Of a stretch of 64,000 nt of DNA, positions 11,262 to 23,300 are shown piece by piece. The stretch is from Potentilla sterilis. Taxonomy: Eukaryota; Streptophyta; Magnoliopsida; Rosales; Rosaceae. Numbering within the stretch: the first letter of the stretch is position 1; each line of letters opens with the position of its first letter. The notes below the pieces were generated by a model, which was not told the DNA's origin, made no database searches, and saw only the letters and a program-made list of their open reading frames with translations. The stretch spans positions 30,016,164 through 30,080,163 of the forward strand of contig OY821765.1 in NCBI GenBank assembly GCA_963682095.1, written 5' to 3'. Made by a program: the position numbers and the translations under genes.

Positions 11262-11844
11262 TTCTCCCACTTGGACCATTAATATCTCACACAACAAAAC
11301 ATATGCTTAGTTAGAATATAGTAAAATCTTTAGTGCACATTTGAGATTAAAAGACAACACAAAAGTTCTCAACTTTGATCTATAAATAAGCTGCAGTAAT
11401 GCAGAATTAAGAAATGAGATGCATCAGAAAACACAGTCACTTCAAAACCACTGCAATTCCAGCAACAAACCATATCAATCAAACAAAGTTACCAAACTGT
11501 AATCACATTGAAACTACCTGATGTATCTGCAACAGTTTAATGTAATTTTGATCCTCCTTATGGTTCTGTATGCAAGAACCTGACACCATCTTCTAGTGAA
11601 GATGTCCTTAAGTGTCCTTGATATTCTGAAACAATCATTGCCAATACAATAATCATATAGCTATATCATGATCCAATAATCATAGAAAAAACAATACAAC
11701 AATCGCTGAATTTATTATCAACCAGAAAATTCACAAGTTGCAAACATAAAGTTCAAATCTGGAAATTAAAACAAATAAGCAATCCAGAAAGCATGAACTA
11801 TAACCAAAGAAGTCTAAAAAACTGAAAAATGACTCCCACTGATC

Positions 11845-14800
11845 CTATGCATCAAGACATGGCAGAATGCCAATGTTAGATGCATGCTCCTCAAAAGTAG
11901 CTACAGTCATAGGCTTGGTAAAAGGATCAGCTAACTGAGCTAAAGTGCTAATTTTCAGCACCACAAGCTCCTTATGCTTAACCCTCTGTCTAACGCTGTA
12001 GTACTTAAGATCTATATGTTTGGAATTGGTCGATCTCTTGTTGTTCTTGCTGAAATACACTGCTGCTGAATTGTCACAATAAATCTTCATAGGCCTTGTA
12101 ATGCTATCTACTGCATTAGTCTGTATCAAGAAATTCCTCAACCATAATCCTTCACAAGCACCCTCATAGATTGCAAGGTACTCTGCTTGCATTGTTGAAG
12201 TAGTTATAAGATCTTGCTTCATGGTTCTCCAAGCTATGGCACCTCCAGCCATGGTGAACACATAACCTGTAGTAGACTTATTTGAACTTGGATACTTTGA
12301 TGCAAAATCTGAATCTGTGTAGCCAACAACTTCAAGCTCCTTCACTTTTCTGTATACAAGATGGTGACTTTTGGTGCCTTGAAGATATCTGAGAATTTTC
12401 TTTCCTGCTGTCCAATGTTCAATGCCAGGATTAGATTGAAACCTTGATAAAATACCAACTGCATAAGACAAGTCTGGCCTTGTACACACTTGTGCATACA
12501 TGAGACTACCAATGAGCTGTGCATATGGCTTGTTCTTCATCTGCTCTCTCTGCAGTGCATTACTTGGACATTGATTCTTATTCAGCTTGTCACCCTTAGA
12601 CATTGGAATCGGACCAGCTGTGCAGCCTTGCATATCAAACCTCTTCAAAACCTTGTTAATGTAGCTCTGCTGTGACAATCCAAGTAAGAAACGAGACGTA
12701 TCCCTTTTGATCTATATTCCTAACACATAAGAAGCTTCACCTAAGTCCTTCATATCAAATTTCTTTGACAAAAAAGACTTAGTTTTCTTCAATAAGTCCA
12801 AACTGGTACTCGCCAACAATATGTCATCCACATATAAAATCAGAAAAATAAAGTTCTTACCCTCTGACTTCATATACACACACTCATCCACCAGATTTTC
12901 CTGAAAACCAAAAGCACCAATGATTGAATCAGACTTCAAATACCACTGTCTTGAGGCTTGTTTCAGTCCATAGATTGATCTGTTGAGCTTACAGACCAAA
13001 TGCTCATTTCCAGGCTCAATAAATCCTTCTGGCTGCTTCATGAATATTTCTTCATCCAATTCCCCATTCAAGAACGCAGTTTTTACGTCCATCTGATGAA
13101 GTTCCATGTCATAATGAGCTACCATAGCCATGATAACTCTAAAAACATCCTTGGTGGAAACTGGAGAAAAAGTCTCGGTGAAATCCACTCCTTCTTTTTG
13201 TGTAAACCCTTTAGCAACCAATCTAGCCTTGTACCTTTCCACACTGCCATCTGCATTCAGCTTTGTTTTGAACACCCACTTGCATCCAATAGCTTTCTGC
13301 GTTTTCGGAGGCTCCACTAAATCCCATACATTATTCACATGCATTGATTTTATCTCTGAAATCATGGCTTTCTCCCACTCATGTGAATAATCTCCAGAAA
13401 TAGCCTCTTTGAATGTAGTAGGATCAGCAATTTCACCAACATCATAATCTACTTCATTATAATAAATTTGAAAATCAGTGGACATGGCATCAAGTGTGGA
13501 CTTTCTCTGTCTTTGTGACCTTCTAATGACTGGTTGTGGCTGCTGTAATGGCTGATTAGGATTAGGACCAGGTGCAGCAAGGACATTTGCATCAGTCACA
13601 ATAGGCTCAAAAAACACATGTTGAGGCTGTGGTTGAGCTGCTGTAGGTGTAGGAGAATTTTCAGCAAGTTCTTCAAAAATAAAATCCTCAAAAGAATGAG
13701 AATAATTAATCTCATTGAAGAACACAACCTTATTAGTCTCTAAGATCTTATGTGAGTGTGTGGGACAGTAAAATCTGAACCCTTTTGAATGCTCAGGATA
13801 ACCAATAAAAGATGCAGACACAGTCTTGGGATCTAGCTTGTTCACTTTCGGATAATACGGCCTAGCTTCTGCTTTACAACCCCATACATGTGTGTGATAA
13901 ACACTAGGTTTCCTGTTTTTCCACAACTCAAAAGGTGTTTTAGTTGCAGAAACAGACTTGGATGGAGTTCTATTGGTAAGATAATTGGCTGTTTTGAGTG
14001 CTTCACCCCAAAGAAAATGCGGAAGTCCTGAGGTGCACATCATGCTCCTCACCATATTCATAAAAGTCCTATTTCTTCTCTCTGCAACCCCATTTTGCTC
14101 AGGTGTACCAGGTGTGGTATACTGAGCCACAATTCCATTTTCCTCTAAGAAATGAGTAAAAAGACCCTTACATTGTCCAGCCTCTGTATATCTCCCATAA
14201 TATTCACCACCTCTATCACTTCTCACACATTTAATGACTGCATTCAGTTCCTTTTCTGCTTCTAATTTGAAGATCTTAAACTTCTCTAAAGCTTGACTCT
14301 TTTCTGAGATTAGATACACATAACAATATCTAGAATAATCATCGATAAAGGTTATAAAGTATTGATTCCCACAAATAGTCTTAGATGCAAATGGTCCACA
14401 AATATCTGTGTGAATTAATTGCAATAAACCAGTACTCCTAGTGGCTCCTTTCTTTGGCTGCTTAGTGAATTTTCCCTTAACACATTCAATACAGTCCACA
14501 AAATCAGAAAAGTCTAACTCTGGTAGTATTCCCTGCTTAACCAGCAATTTCAGTCTTTCTTTAGAGACATGCTCAAGTCTCCTATGCCAAAGAAAAGCAG
14601 ATTTTTCATTCATTTTTCTCTTTTTCCCAATCACAGAATCAACATCATTCTCAATCAACAAAATTTCCTTGTGGCAAGTATTAGGAAAGGTCCAATAATC
14701 ATCAATAAACTTTGCAGTAGCAAGATAATCAGAAGCACGATTTATTTTCATTCCAACTGAATAAATAACAAACTGAAAATTGTCTTTAACCAAAACAGCA

Positions 14801-16002
14801 ACTGAAATTAAGTTCCTAGACATGGAAGGAACATAATACACTTGCTCCAAAACTAAGAAAACTCCTGGCCTCAAAATTAACTTAACAAATCCTACTGCTT
14901 CGACTCCTACTCTCGTGCCTTCTCCCACATGGATTCTAATCTCATTTTCCCTTGGTTTCCTCTGGTTTTGCAGTCCCTGTAAAGAATTTGTAATATGGAC
15001 AGGTGAGCCAGTATCCAAACTCCAACTATCTGAATGAACTTTAACTAAATTCACTTCTATATAAAAGTTTATTGATGAATTATTACCTCTCTTTGCCTTC
15101 CAGGCCTTATACTTGCCACACTCTTTCTTCATATGCCCCTTAAGCTTACAAAAGAAGCATTTGATGCTCCCTTTGTTCCCAACAACCTTCATGGGCTTTT
15201 TCTGAACTCCAAGGTTCTTAGAGGGACTGACTTTCTTCTCAGTGTTTGGCTTTTTCCACTGTGGTTTGGTGGTGATAAGGTGAATGGTGACCTTCTTAAT
15301 TCTCTCATGTTCCTGAACACAAACAGCAATCAACTCATTCAGAGTCCACTTGTCCTTTTGGGTATTGTAGGTTGTTACCAGCTGATCAAACTCCACAGGG
15401 AGTGAATTCAGAACTAGGATAACTAGCAAATCATCTGGCAATGGCATCTTAAGGACAGTAAGTTTGGCTGCTATCTCAATCATTTTCATAATATACTCCC
15501 TGATATTCATGGACATCTCATACTTCATTTTATGCAGAGCATCAAGCAGCATGCTAGTCTCAGCCTTCTCACTGACATAGAACCTCTCAGCTATGGCAGT
15601 AAGTAACTCACTAGCTAAATCCTTGTCAGGTATACCACCCTTCACAACATCAGACATAGTTCTCATGATGGTGAACTTACAAATTTTATTCGCCCTCATC
15701 CACCTATCTCTAGCAACGCCACCCTCTACATTTTCAGCAGGAATAGGGGCAGTCAAACACCAATCAACATTTTGTTGAATCAGGTTGAGGTCTAAGTCAT
15801 CTCTCCAAGCCTTATAGTTGCTACCGGTAAGGGGAACGATAGGACCTAGGCTGACCGGAGCGAAAACTGAAACAAAAGAAAATAAAAGTCTAAGTATAGT
15901 GCAACTGGTTACTGTACTTACATAAATAAGTTTTTCAAATTGAAAATCATCATAACCAGAACCACACCAAACACAACTTTCACAGAACACATAAAGTGTC
16001 AA
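11845..16002 (-). pseudogene. copia gag-pol polyprotein with one in-frame stop
   Basis: One continuous frame of about 1386 codons is interrupted only by a TAG at 12712-12714, between the reverse-transcriptase and RNase H parts. No frameshift is present. Seen in order: a UBN2-type gag region (GSNYKAWRDDL), a CCHC zinc knuckle (CFFCKLKGHMKKEC), an aspartic protease site (LDTGSPVHI), the integrase zinc-binding H-H-C-C segment, integrase core motifs (FIDDYSRY, SDRGGEYYG, NGVAERRNRT), reverse transcriptase with the YVDD box, then RNase H (TDSDFAS, STMQAEYLA, DNSAAV). The first ATG at 16002 lies in unrelated leader sequence. On the minus strand a TTTTGTTTCAG just before the gag-like part (about 15869) looks like a splice acceptor, so the true start may be on an upstream leader exon. 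RNase H downstream of the stop would not be made without readthrough. Confidence 0.92.
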
Positions 16003-17234
16003 CCAAAAAACATTTCAGAATATACATTCAGTAAGCATACTTATAATTCAATAACCAGTCTACCTGTATGGCAAAGCACAAGTTATTCCTTAGTTTTAAC
16101 TGAACTACAACACATTTTAATTCTACAACATGATCAGTCAGTACCTGTAGGCAAAAAGAAAAGATCATACTGTACTTTATGATTTAAAAACATGTCATAC
16201 TCAGAACCATATTTGTTACTTAAAATAGGGAGAGTTTAAACCATATGGTGGATGATACAGTCCCTATTTGAAGCACATCTATGCAATTTTCCAGGCATGT
16301 ACTCTGTATAGTTTGAATGAGAAACTTTTAAAATAGATTGCTGTGTGCAACATGTATCCCAAAAAATTACTATCCAACTCAGTACCTGTGATTGTATCTT
16401 TATATTTTCCCAATTCAAAATTTTATAAGAAATTGTCAGAAAACCAATCATGCTTGCTCAAAAGATCTTAACAAACACATATAAATTCGGGAGGAAAAAT
16501 ATACAAATCTGTTAATTTCTTTCACAAGCTATATATGTGAGTGATCAAACATACAATACACAAAATCATAAATTAATCAAACCACATAACATTCAGATCA
16601 TGCATGTCATCTTTCAAACAATTCGAAAAATAAGTTTCATCTGGGCACTACCCTAAACCTAAACCCCCCAGGAGGGCACTAAGGTTTTTATGCATGAATC
16701 AATCACACAAAACAGAAACATTCAAATTTCCATTGAAACAACATACCAGGACGATCCCGCGCTTGCAAAAACAAAGTCAGTAATAATAATATGTATTCCG
16801 AAATTCAATTTTGCATACTAACCATGTTGCAATCCATCAAGCAGCAGAATGTACCCAAGATCATAGTATGAATTAACCCAAGTAGCAGAAATCAATTTTG
16901 CATAATATGAATTTGTAATAGTGGGTTTTGGTGAAGAACCCTTATTCCCAATTCTGGGAACGGAGGATGAGATACAACCTTTTTTTTTTTTTTTTTTTTA
17001 TTAAACACTGCAGCTTATGTTTTAAAAAACAAAACCGGGTCGGGTCGCAAGGATCCGCGTGTTTCTAAATGGGTCGTGGGTTCATGCTTGTATTGGTTCT
17101 GTGTTTTGGGCCTCGACATGTTCTTGGCCCAAATGTGTTCATCATTTTGAAAGAAAACATTGCAGAAATTTTCAATCGATCATGCATAACACAACAAAGA
17201 TTTATGAAAATTTATGGTACGCTCTGATACCACA
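16003..17234 (-). other. copia 5' leader with primer-binding site
   Basis: This is untranslated leader between the 5' LTR and gag. The primer-binding site at 17221-17232 reads TGGTATCAGAGC on the minus strand, complementary to the 3' end of initiator-Met tRNA, two bases from the LTR. A run of about 20 T lies near 16980-17000. A possible donor (CTG|GTATGTT on the minus strand) lies near 16744. Confidence 0.85.
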
Positions 17235-17712
17235 TGTTGAACTGGAACCACAAATAAACACAAACACATTGTCTCATGTTATCAGCACACACATATAATT
17301 GCAAACACAATCATAGACAATAGAGTACCTTGATTGTTCATGTTGAGTGTCGTTAATCTTCTGCAAAGGAAATCTTCTATGCAATACTCCAGCCTTAGTA
17401 CTCACTGTGAGAAATGACTTTTGTACGTTAAATGAAGCTTGCACAGGGACCCCTTTATATTCTAGTCAGATCACTTGAGTCCCATCTCACAAGGCAACTC
17501 TAAATTCAATCCGATTAGATAACTCTATATGATAACCATAGTATAGAGATATATACCATTTAAACTTCTTGTATTTATCTCAACAGATTATAGAGATTAA
17601 TATCCAAGTTAAGTATTTATCATTTAATCTCTTTTACTTATTTCACAAGATACATATGTGTGTTGGACTCTCATGAGATATTATTGAGTCCACATTAGAT
17701 ATAATTCTAACA
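17235..17712 (-). repeat. 5' LTR of the copia element
   Basis: 478 bp, same ends as the left LTR, followed by target duplication AAATG at 17713-17717. As the 5' LTR it should hold the promoter in minus orientation. Confidence 0.96.
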
Positions 17713-17717
17713 AAATG

Positions 17718-20326
17718 CACATCGATCAGCAGGTTAATTAGAAATGTACGTGAGTGTTTCTGTAATGAGATTATTTACTAATTAACTGCTAGCTAGCTAC
17801 TATTGCAGAACCACCAAACCATGCATCCATTGTTTAATTAGGTCGATCTCATTCTTCAAATTAAATCGTGTTCATCCGATCCTTGCACAGAACCGATCGA
17901 GTGAATTTGAAGCTGTTCAATCATCTAAGCTTGAACGTACCCCAATGTTGGTTACTTGTTCTTCCAACTGAATCTCAGATCGATCGCCTAATTAACAAAC
18001 AAGTCAACCGGCCTCCTACGATCCATTTTTACGTTCTCACTCCCTTAATTACTATTACGCACAGAATCTAAAATGGGTTAAGCTAGTGCCCTACTTATAA
18101 GTAAAAGCATAGAATATGAATGGTGTTGTTTAGCCATCAGAAACATAAAGCTAAAGTTTGTACAGATTAAAGCATTGGATGCCAATTAAAGATCCAACAA
18201 TTTTTTCAGAACCAATATCATATATAAGCTTTATATGTCTTTGCCTTTTTCTATAAAGAGCTAAAGACAGACACTAAAATACAATTATTGCTCTCAAAGA
18301 AAGAATGTGTTTTGCCACAAGTCAAGCTGATTAATTATGAATGAGAAACCCTGATGTGCGTCTTGAAAAACCAGTGAATTATTCTCCTATCATATTGGAT
18401 TCAAGATTCCTAAGTGCACTTGGTTTAGCTAGGTTGTATCCTAAGTTTTACACAGACCAAACTCTCTAGTCTTTACTCTATGATCGCTTTGTAATTCTGA
18501 ATGAAATGGACCTATATATATATATATATATTTCACCAAGCGGAAAATGATCGAGCCTGGATGTCGATCAGTGTTCCATTGATTACACCTCTCGCTGAAA
18601 TGCCACCATTTCCGAAGTTGATGGAATGATGGGTTCTCAGTAGGGCAAGATCTCACATCAAATGAAAGATACTCAACGCATTTAGGGTTCTTTTATATAT
18701 ATGGTTGGGAAGTTTGGGCAACTTTTCCTTTAAATCAGATTAAGATTGAAAGCTATTCAACTTCTAACTTTAATAGCTCAGTTACATTATTGATGGCAGA
18801 TCATAAACAAAACAATGTTGAACGTTTTCATCTCCTAGTGATTAATTATTAAAGCCAAGTGCAAACATATTTGAGAGAGATGAACATTGACAAAGAGACA
18901 TATACAGTAGTGAAACCCAACAGGGTAGCGACGAGTGACGACCCCAGAGAATAGTGAGTACTGAGTAAACATCAGATATTTGGGGCCATAGATGTACGAA
19001 GAAAAGAGTAAGAATTATTTGTCTCGGAAGTTTCTATTTCAAGACAACATAGTTTGATCAGTTGCAAGAGTTGTCTAACCGAAATGGTAACGCGGGAGTT
19101 AATGATGGCAGCGGAATCGTCATCGGAAAGAGCAGCAGTGGCGGCGAGTGAGTCATCATCTCATCGATGATGAGGTTGCTGAATAGGGTGAGAGTTGTAG
19201 TAGTGTTTGCTAGAAAGAGTTTCGGACTGAAATGTCTCAGTGTCGATCACTTTCATGTTTCTGATCGTAGCAACGAAAGAGAGATGGCTGAGATGCCTAC
19301 GTACGAATCACTGCTACTTGCTGGAGTGTTCACGCACAATACGTTCCTCATTTTCTTGTTGGAAAATATAATATGATCTTCATCAACTTCCTGGTTTTCC
19401 TTAGCTTGTTTATTTGTGATCTATGTTAACTTGATGATATGTAGTTTTCTTGATTTGGGGCAAAATTTTTACAAGAAACTGAATAAGCATATTATTCATC
19501 GATTAGGCCAGAGATGGTTAGAAATTTGGGTGATTTTTGGTTTTGGTTTTCCTTTGGGTAGGTTTTTTTTTTAATTTTTTTATTTATTGAACAAGAGAAA
19601 AGTTCGGAAAAAAGGGGGAACATAGAACAATGAATCAAAAAGTAACGCCTAAGTAAGTTGGTATGAATTAAAAAGAAACTAAGAAAATTTGAATGTCACT
19701 AAACAAGCTTCAATAGCCAAAGTTTGGAAGGCACTTGGTGTCATGAAACCATATAAATCTTGACAACGTCCAACGCTTCCAGTTGACAGTTACAATTGAA
19801 CGATAATCAAGGCTTTTCAACTCGCAGTTCACAGTATAAGTAGCTAATTTTAATTCAGAAAAGAAACCCAATATAGCACTTGTCATTTGTCAATTACATT
19901 AGTGCAACATATGATTGAGGACTGCACTAAAGGAGCATACAAAATCAAACAATGTGGTACAATGACTGAATGACATGATCTGCTAAATTTGGAACTAGTA
20001 ATATGATAAGTGTTACCGAAAAAGGAAACAGAAAACTCTTGAGTCAAAATTTACCAATCGTGCAGCGTTTACAGTTAACCACAGAGCTGCATAATGAGAA
20101 GAAGGCCAGTTCCACCCCGAAATCTAACCACTGCACGTCAACTGGTCTGTAGGTGATGCAGATTCTACTTGTATATTCTCTTTAATTGGTTTGTATTTTG
20201 TAAACCCTTGAGCCTAGATGATGCTTCTTCAACGCTCACAAAGGTCCAAACTCCGGTGAAGGGTATCAAAGTTAAAATCTTTTTATCAAAGCAGTATTTC
20301 GTTCTAACAAAACCTTGATACTTCAC
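17718..20326. other. intergenic region without supported gene
   Basis: AT-rich sequence with an (AT)n run near 18513-18530 and an A/T homopolymer stretch near 19565-19585. A short GC-richer part at 19084-19376 holds two small frames (28 and 69 codons). They have no recognisable domain and I do not call them genes. Confidence 0.4.
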
Positions 20327-23300
20327 CTATCTTCTCCTTTGCTTTCTTCGACATTCAAAGCAATCTGAACATGGAGATCTTATTTTACTTGTATAAGGTG
20401 CTTGCAGCTTGCTAGGTGGTACTTTCAGGTCTTCCACTAGTATATGCCGTAGCTTCTCATTCTCCTCAGTTAGCTCGTCAATGACTTGCTGGTGTTTCAG
20501 AACCTGAGACATCATAATTTCAATTAAAAAATTCCAGTTCATTTTCCTCAAAGGAGTTGAATAATTTTAGTAGGTATAAAACAAAATTAAAGAAAGCTAT
20601 TGTTTGGTTGCATATATATAGAAAAGAAAAAGATTCAATTGTTGAAACAGAGGTGCTCTATGACTACAGAAAAAAGGATTCTACAACCCAGAATAATTTG
20701 TTCAAAAACCTGTCAAATAGTCTAAAAAGCACATTGGCACAACAATAATTACTCTAGCTATCAAACTGGTACTAGTAAATTGAAACCAGAGCCAATGGAT
20801 CTGAGTTTTGTCAGAAAAATGACTTCTTAAAATATCTTGAAGGCTGTGAGGCAACTCACAAATATGGACCTTTTCAATTGGACAAATCAAATAGGTATTT
20901 ACCGGGCAACAACATCACCTCCATAGTTGTCTCTTAGATCAATCACTTAGGAACAATTAAAGAAAGAAAATATAAAATATTTAAATCAGCAAGGAATCAA
21001 TTGGAAAACAGAAGTCAACATATACTACCATTTGAAGGATTTTATTCTCCGTCCTCAAGCGTCCAGCCTACATAGGTAAAACCGCGAATAACAATTAGTA
21101 TAAATGAAATGTGAATGGCAGACCCAGGGACCCAGAGAGAGATCAAACCAAAGGGTCTGCAATAAAATTGCAAAAATTTCAGAGTTAAAGTTGGAACTTG
21201 TACATACCACTTCGCTTAATTCACTTTCCTCTCCCTTCAAAACTGGACTCTGTAAAAAACTGCTGAGAACCTTCTCTGTTCGACTGCCAAAAGGTGTATC
21301 AACTGGAGAGCTTTTTGGTGTAAAATTGTCATAAGTTGAACCTGTACCCTTATTTCTATATCCAGGCAAACCTTGAGTTGCATAGTCTGGTGGTTTTGTT
21401 GCCATTTGCATGATATTTCCCACTGAATTTTGACTTGATGAATCATTCATAATGCCAATGCCACTTTGCAATGAGCTTGGAATGGCACCTTGAAGGATTG
21501 GTAAATTGGGAGCAATGCCAAATTTTGTCATCAATTTTGTCATTGTTTGCTGGAGAATGTAGGGTCAGAAGCACAGTAGTAGCTCCAAAAGGAAATATCA
21601 CATGAAAAAAAAGTTAATACTTACTACAGAAAAAAGTTGAATTTGTTGCAAAATCCCTGGCTTCAGAGTAAGACCTACAATTGGAAATCAATACTTTAGC
21701 TAAAATGGATCTTTTTACAATGTCGGAAAAACAAAGCACATGTAATAGCTTGGTATACAACGCCAAAAGATATGACTGCAATTGATTTAGTATACTTTGG
21801 AACAATGTACAATAACTTGGAATAATTGAAAACCAAACAACAAAATTTCTTTCTTACTGAAATATTAAACTCAACCACAAATGCTAGTGAGATTTCTAAA
21901 CACAACATTCGTCAGTCTATGACAATAGTGATGTAGTGATAACTTTTATTTAAGGGTAATGATATTAACACACCCAAAATCTCTATTCACACACCCCATG
22001 TATTTTTCTAATGAAGGATTAACACACCATTTTTCTCTATTCACACACCCAATTTAAAGAGTAGAATATTTGATAGGGTGTGTGAAAAGAGATTTTGGGT
22101 GTGTGAATAACATAACCCTTATTTAATAGCTGAATTTATATCTACATAAGCAATAGACTGATGCAATTCATTGAATACAAAGTTATATGGTAGGATCATC
22201 ACATTTGTGATAAACTTTGATTGTCTGATGTCCATCTAATTTCCGGAGTCATAGTAATTATTGTGCTAAAAAGTGCTTTCACTTCACTCTTTGGTAACAA
22301 CTCCACTAAACACCAATTTTTAATTCAAAACTTCAGGAAGCAAGAATAGATATAACTGAACGAACACGGAAAATACGTATGGAGACCATGGGTACATAAT
22401 AACAGATAGGTAAAGTCTGAATGTTTTTGTAAATGCTAAACAGCATACAATTTAATTCTGCTAAAGAGCATCGAGTCCTTCTTTCCACACCCAAAACAGA
22501 GTCAACAACTTAAATAAAGAATAAATGAATTCTTTCGATATGAGATGAATATTCAGTGGTAATTTAGTTAACATTCTTAGGAACTTTGATTGTAAGTCAC
22601 ATTATGCACATCAATACTTCCACACGACAACGAAAAACAAAGCATTTCAAAATATTAAACTAATTTTTATTATAAATCATATGGTTATGATAACAGTATG
22701 TTTCATCTTGGACTTGCAAACACTAATCGGCTTAATGGTGAATGAGATCATGTAGAAATATGTAAATGAAATCAAGTAAATATACGAAAGAGAAGATATT
22801 CTAATACTGAATCCTCAGGAAGCAAATAAGATGACATACCAACTCCAAAACCATGTCCAAAACCAACACCACAACCAATGCCAGCTTCTATGTTCTTTGC
22901 TCCCACCTTCCTCAACTGGACAATGGAAAAGCAGAATAAAGCATTAGGGATTCCTTTAACTCTTGTATAATAATTTTCTCTTCCTCCCTCATATTTAAGA
23001 CAGGAAATACTCCCAAGAATCCAAGTCTGAAAAGGAAAAAGTTATTTGACTTACGGCACCAGTTACATGTCTGCTAACTCCTGAAAAAGCATCAGTGGCA
23101 CCTCTTGTGGCACCCATGACTTGATTTACCATTGGTACTGCAGCTGGTATATAGTCATAACAATGTGTGAGTTAACTAATATCCTCTAGTCCTCTACAAC
23201 CATAGATGAAAACTTGTCATTTCTATCTTTACTTGAAGAAAACTGGTGTGCCTTAATCAAATACAACATTTCTAGATTAATGATAATTTATAAATAGAAT

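Larger units (their letters stand above)
10784..17712 (-). mobile_element. young full-length Ty1/copia LTR retrotransposon
   Basis: Two 478-bp LTRs (10784-11261 and 17235-17712) begin TGTTGAACTGG and end ATTCTAACA. They are flanked by the 5-bp duplication AAATG. By eye the LTRs differ at about four positions, which points to a recent insertion. Read on the minus strand, the 5' LTR is the right one. It is followed by a primer-binding site complementary to initiator-Met tRNA, and the purine-rich tract AAGTGGGAGAA sits against the left LTR. The internal part encodes gag, protease, integrase, reverse transcriptase and RNase H in that order, which is the copia order. One in-frame stop interrupts the polyprotein. 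Confidence 0.97.

Noticed and set aside
18441..18660. Possible miRNA precursor with TCTTGCCCTACT-like sequence on the minus strand
   Set aside because: I could not pair it into a convincing hairpin and it does not match a known plant miRNA closely enough.
19167..19376. 69-codon plus-strand frame
   Set aside because: No recognisable motif, no supporting splice or promoter pattern; likely chance.
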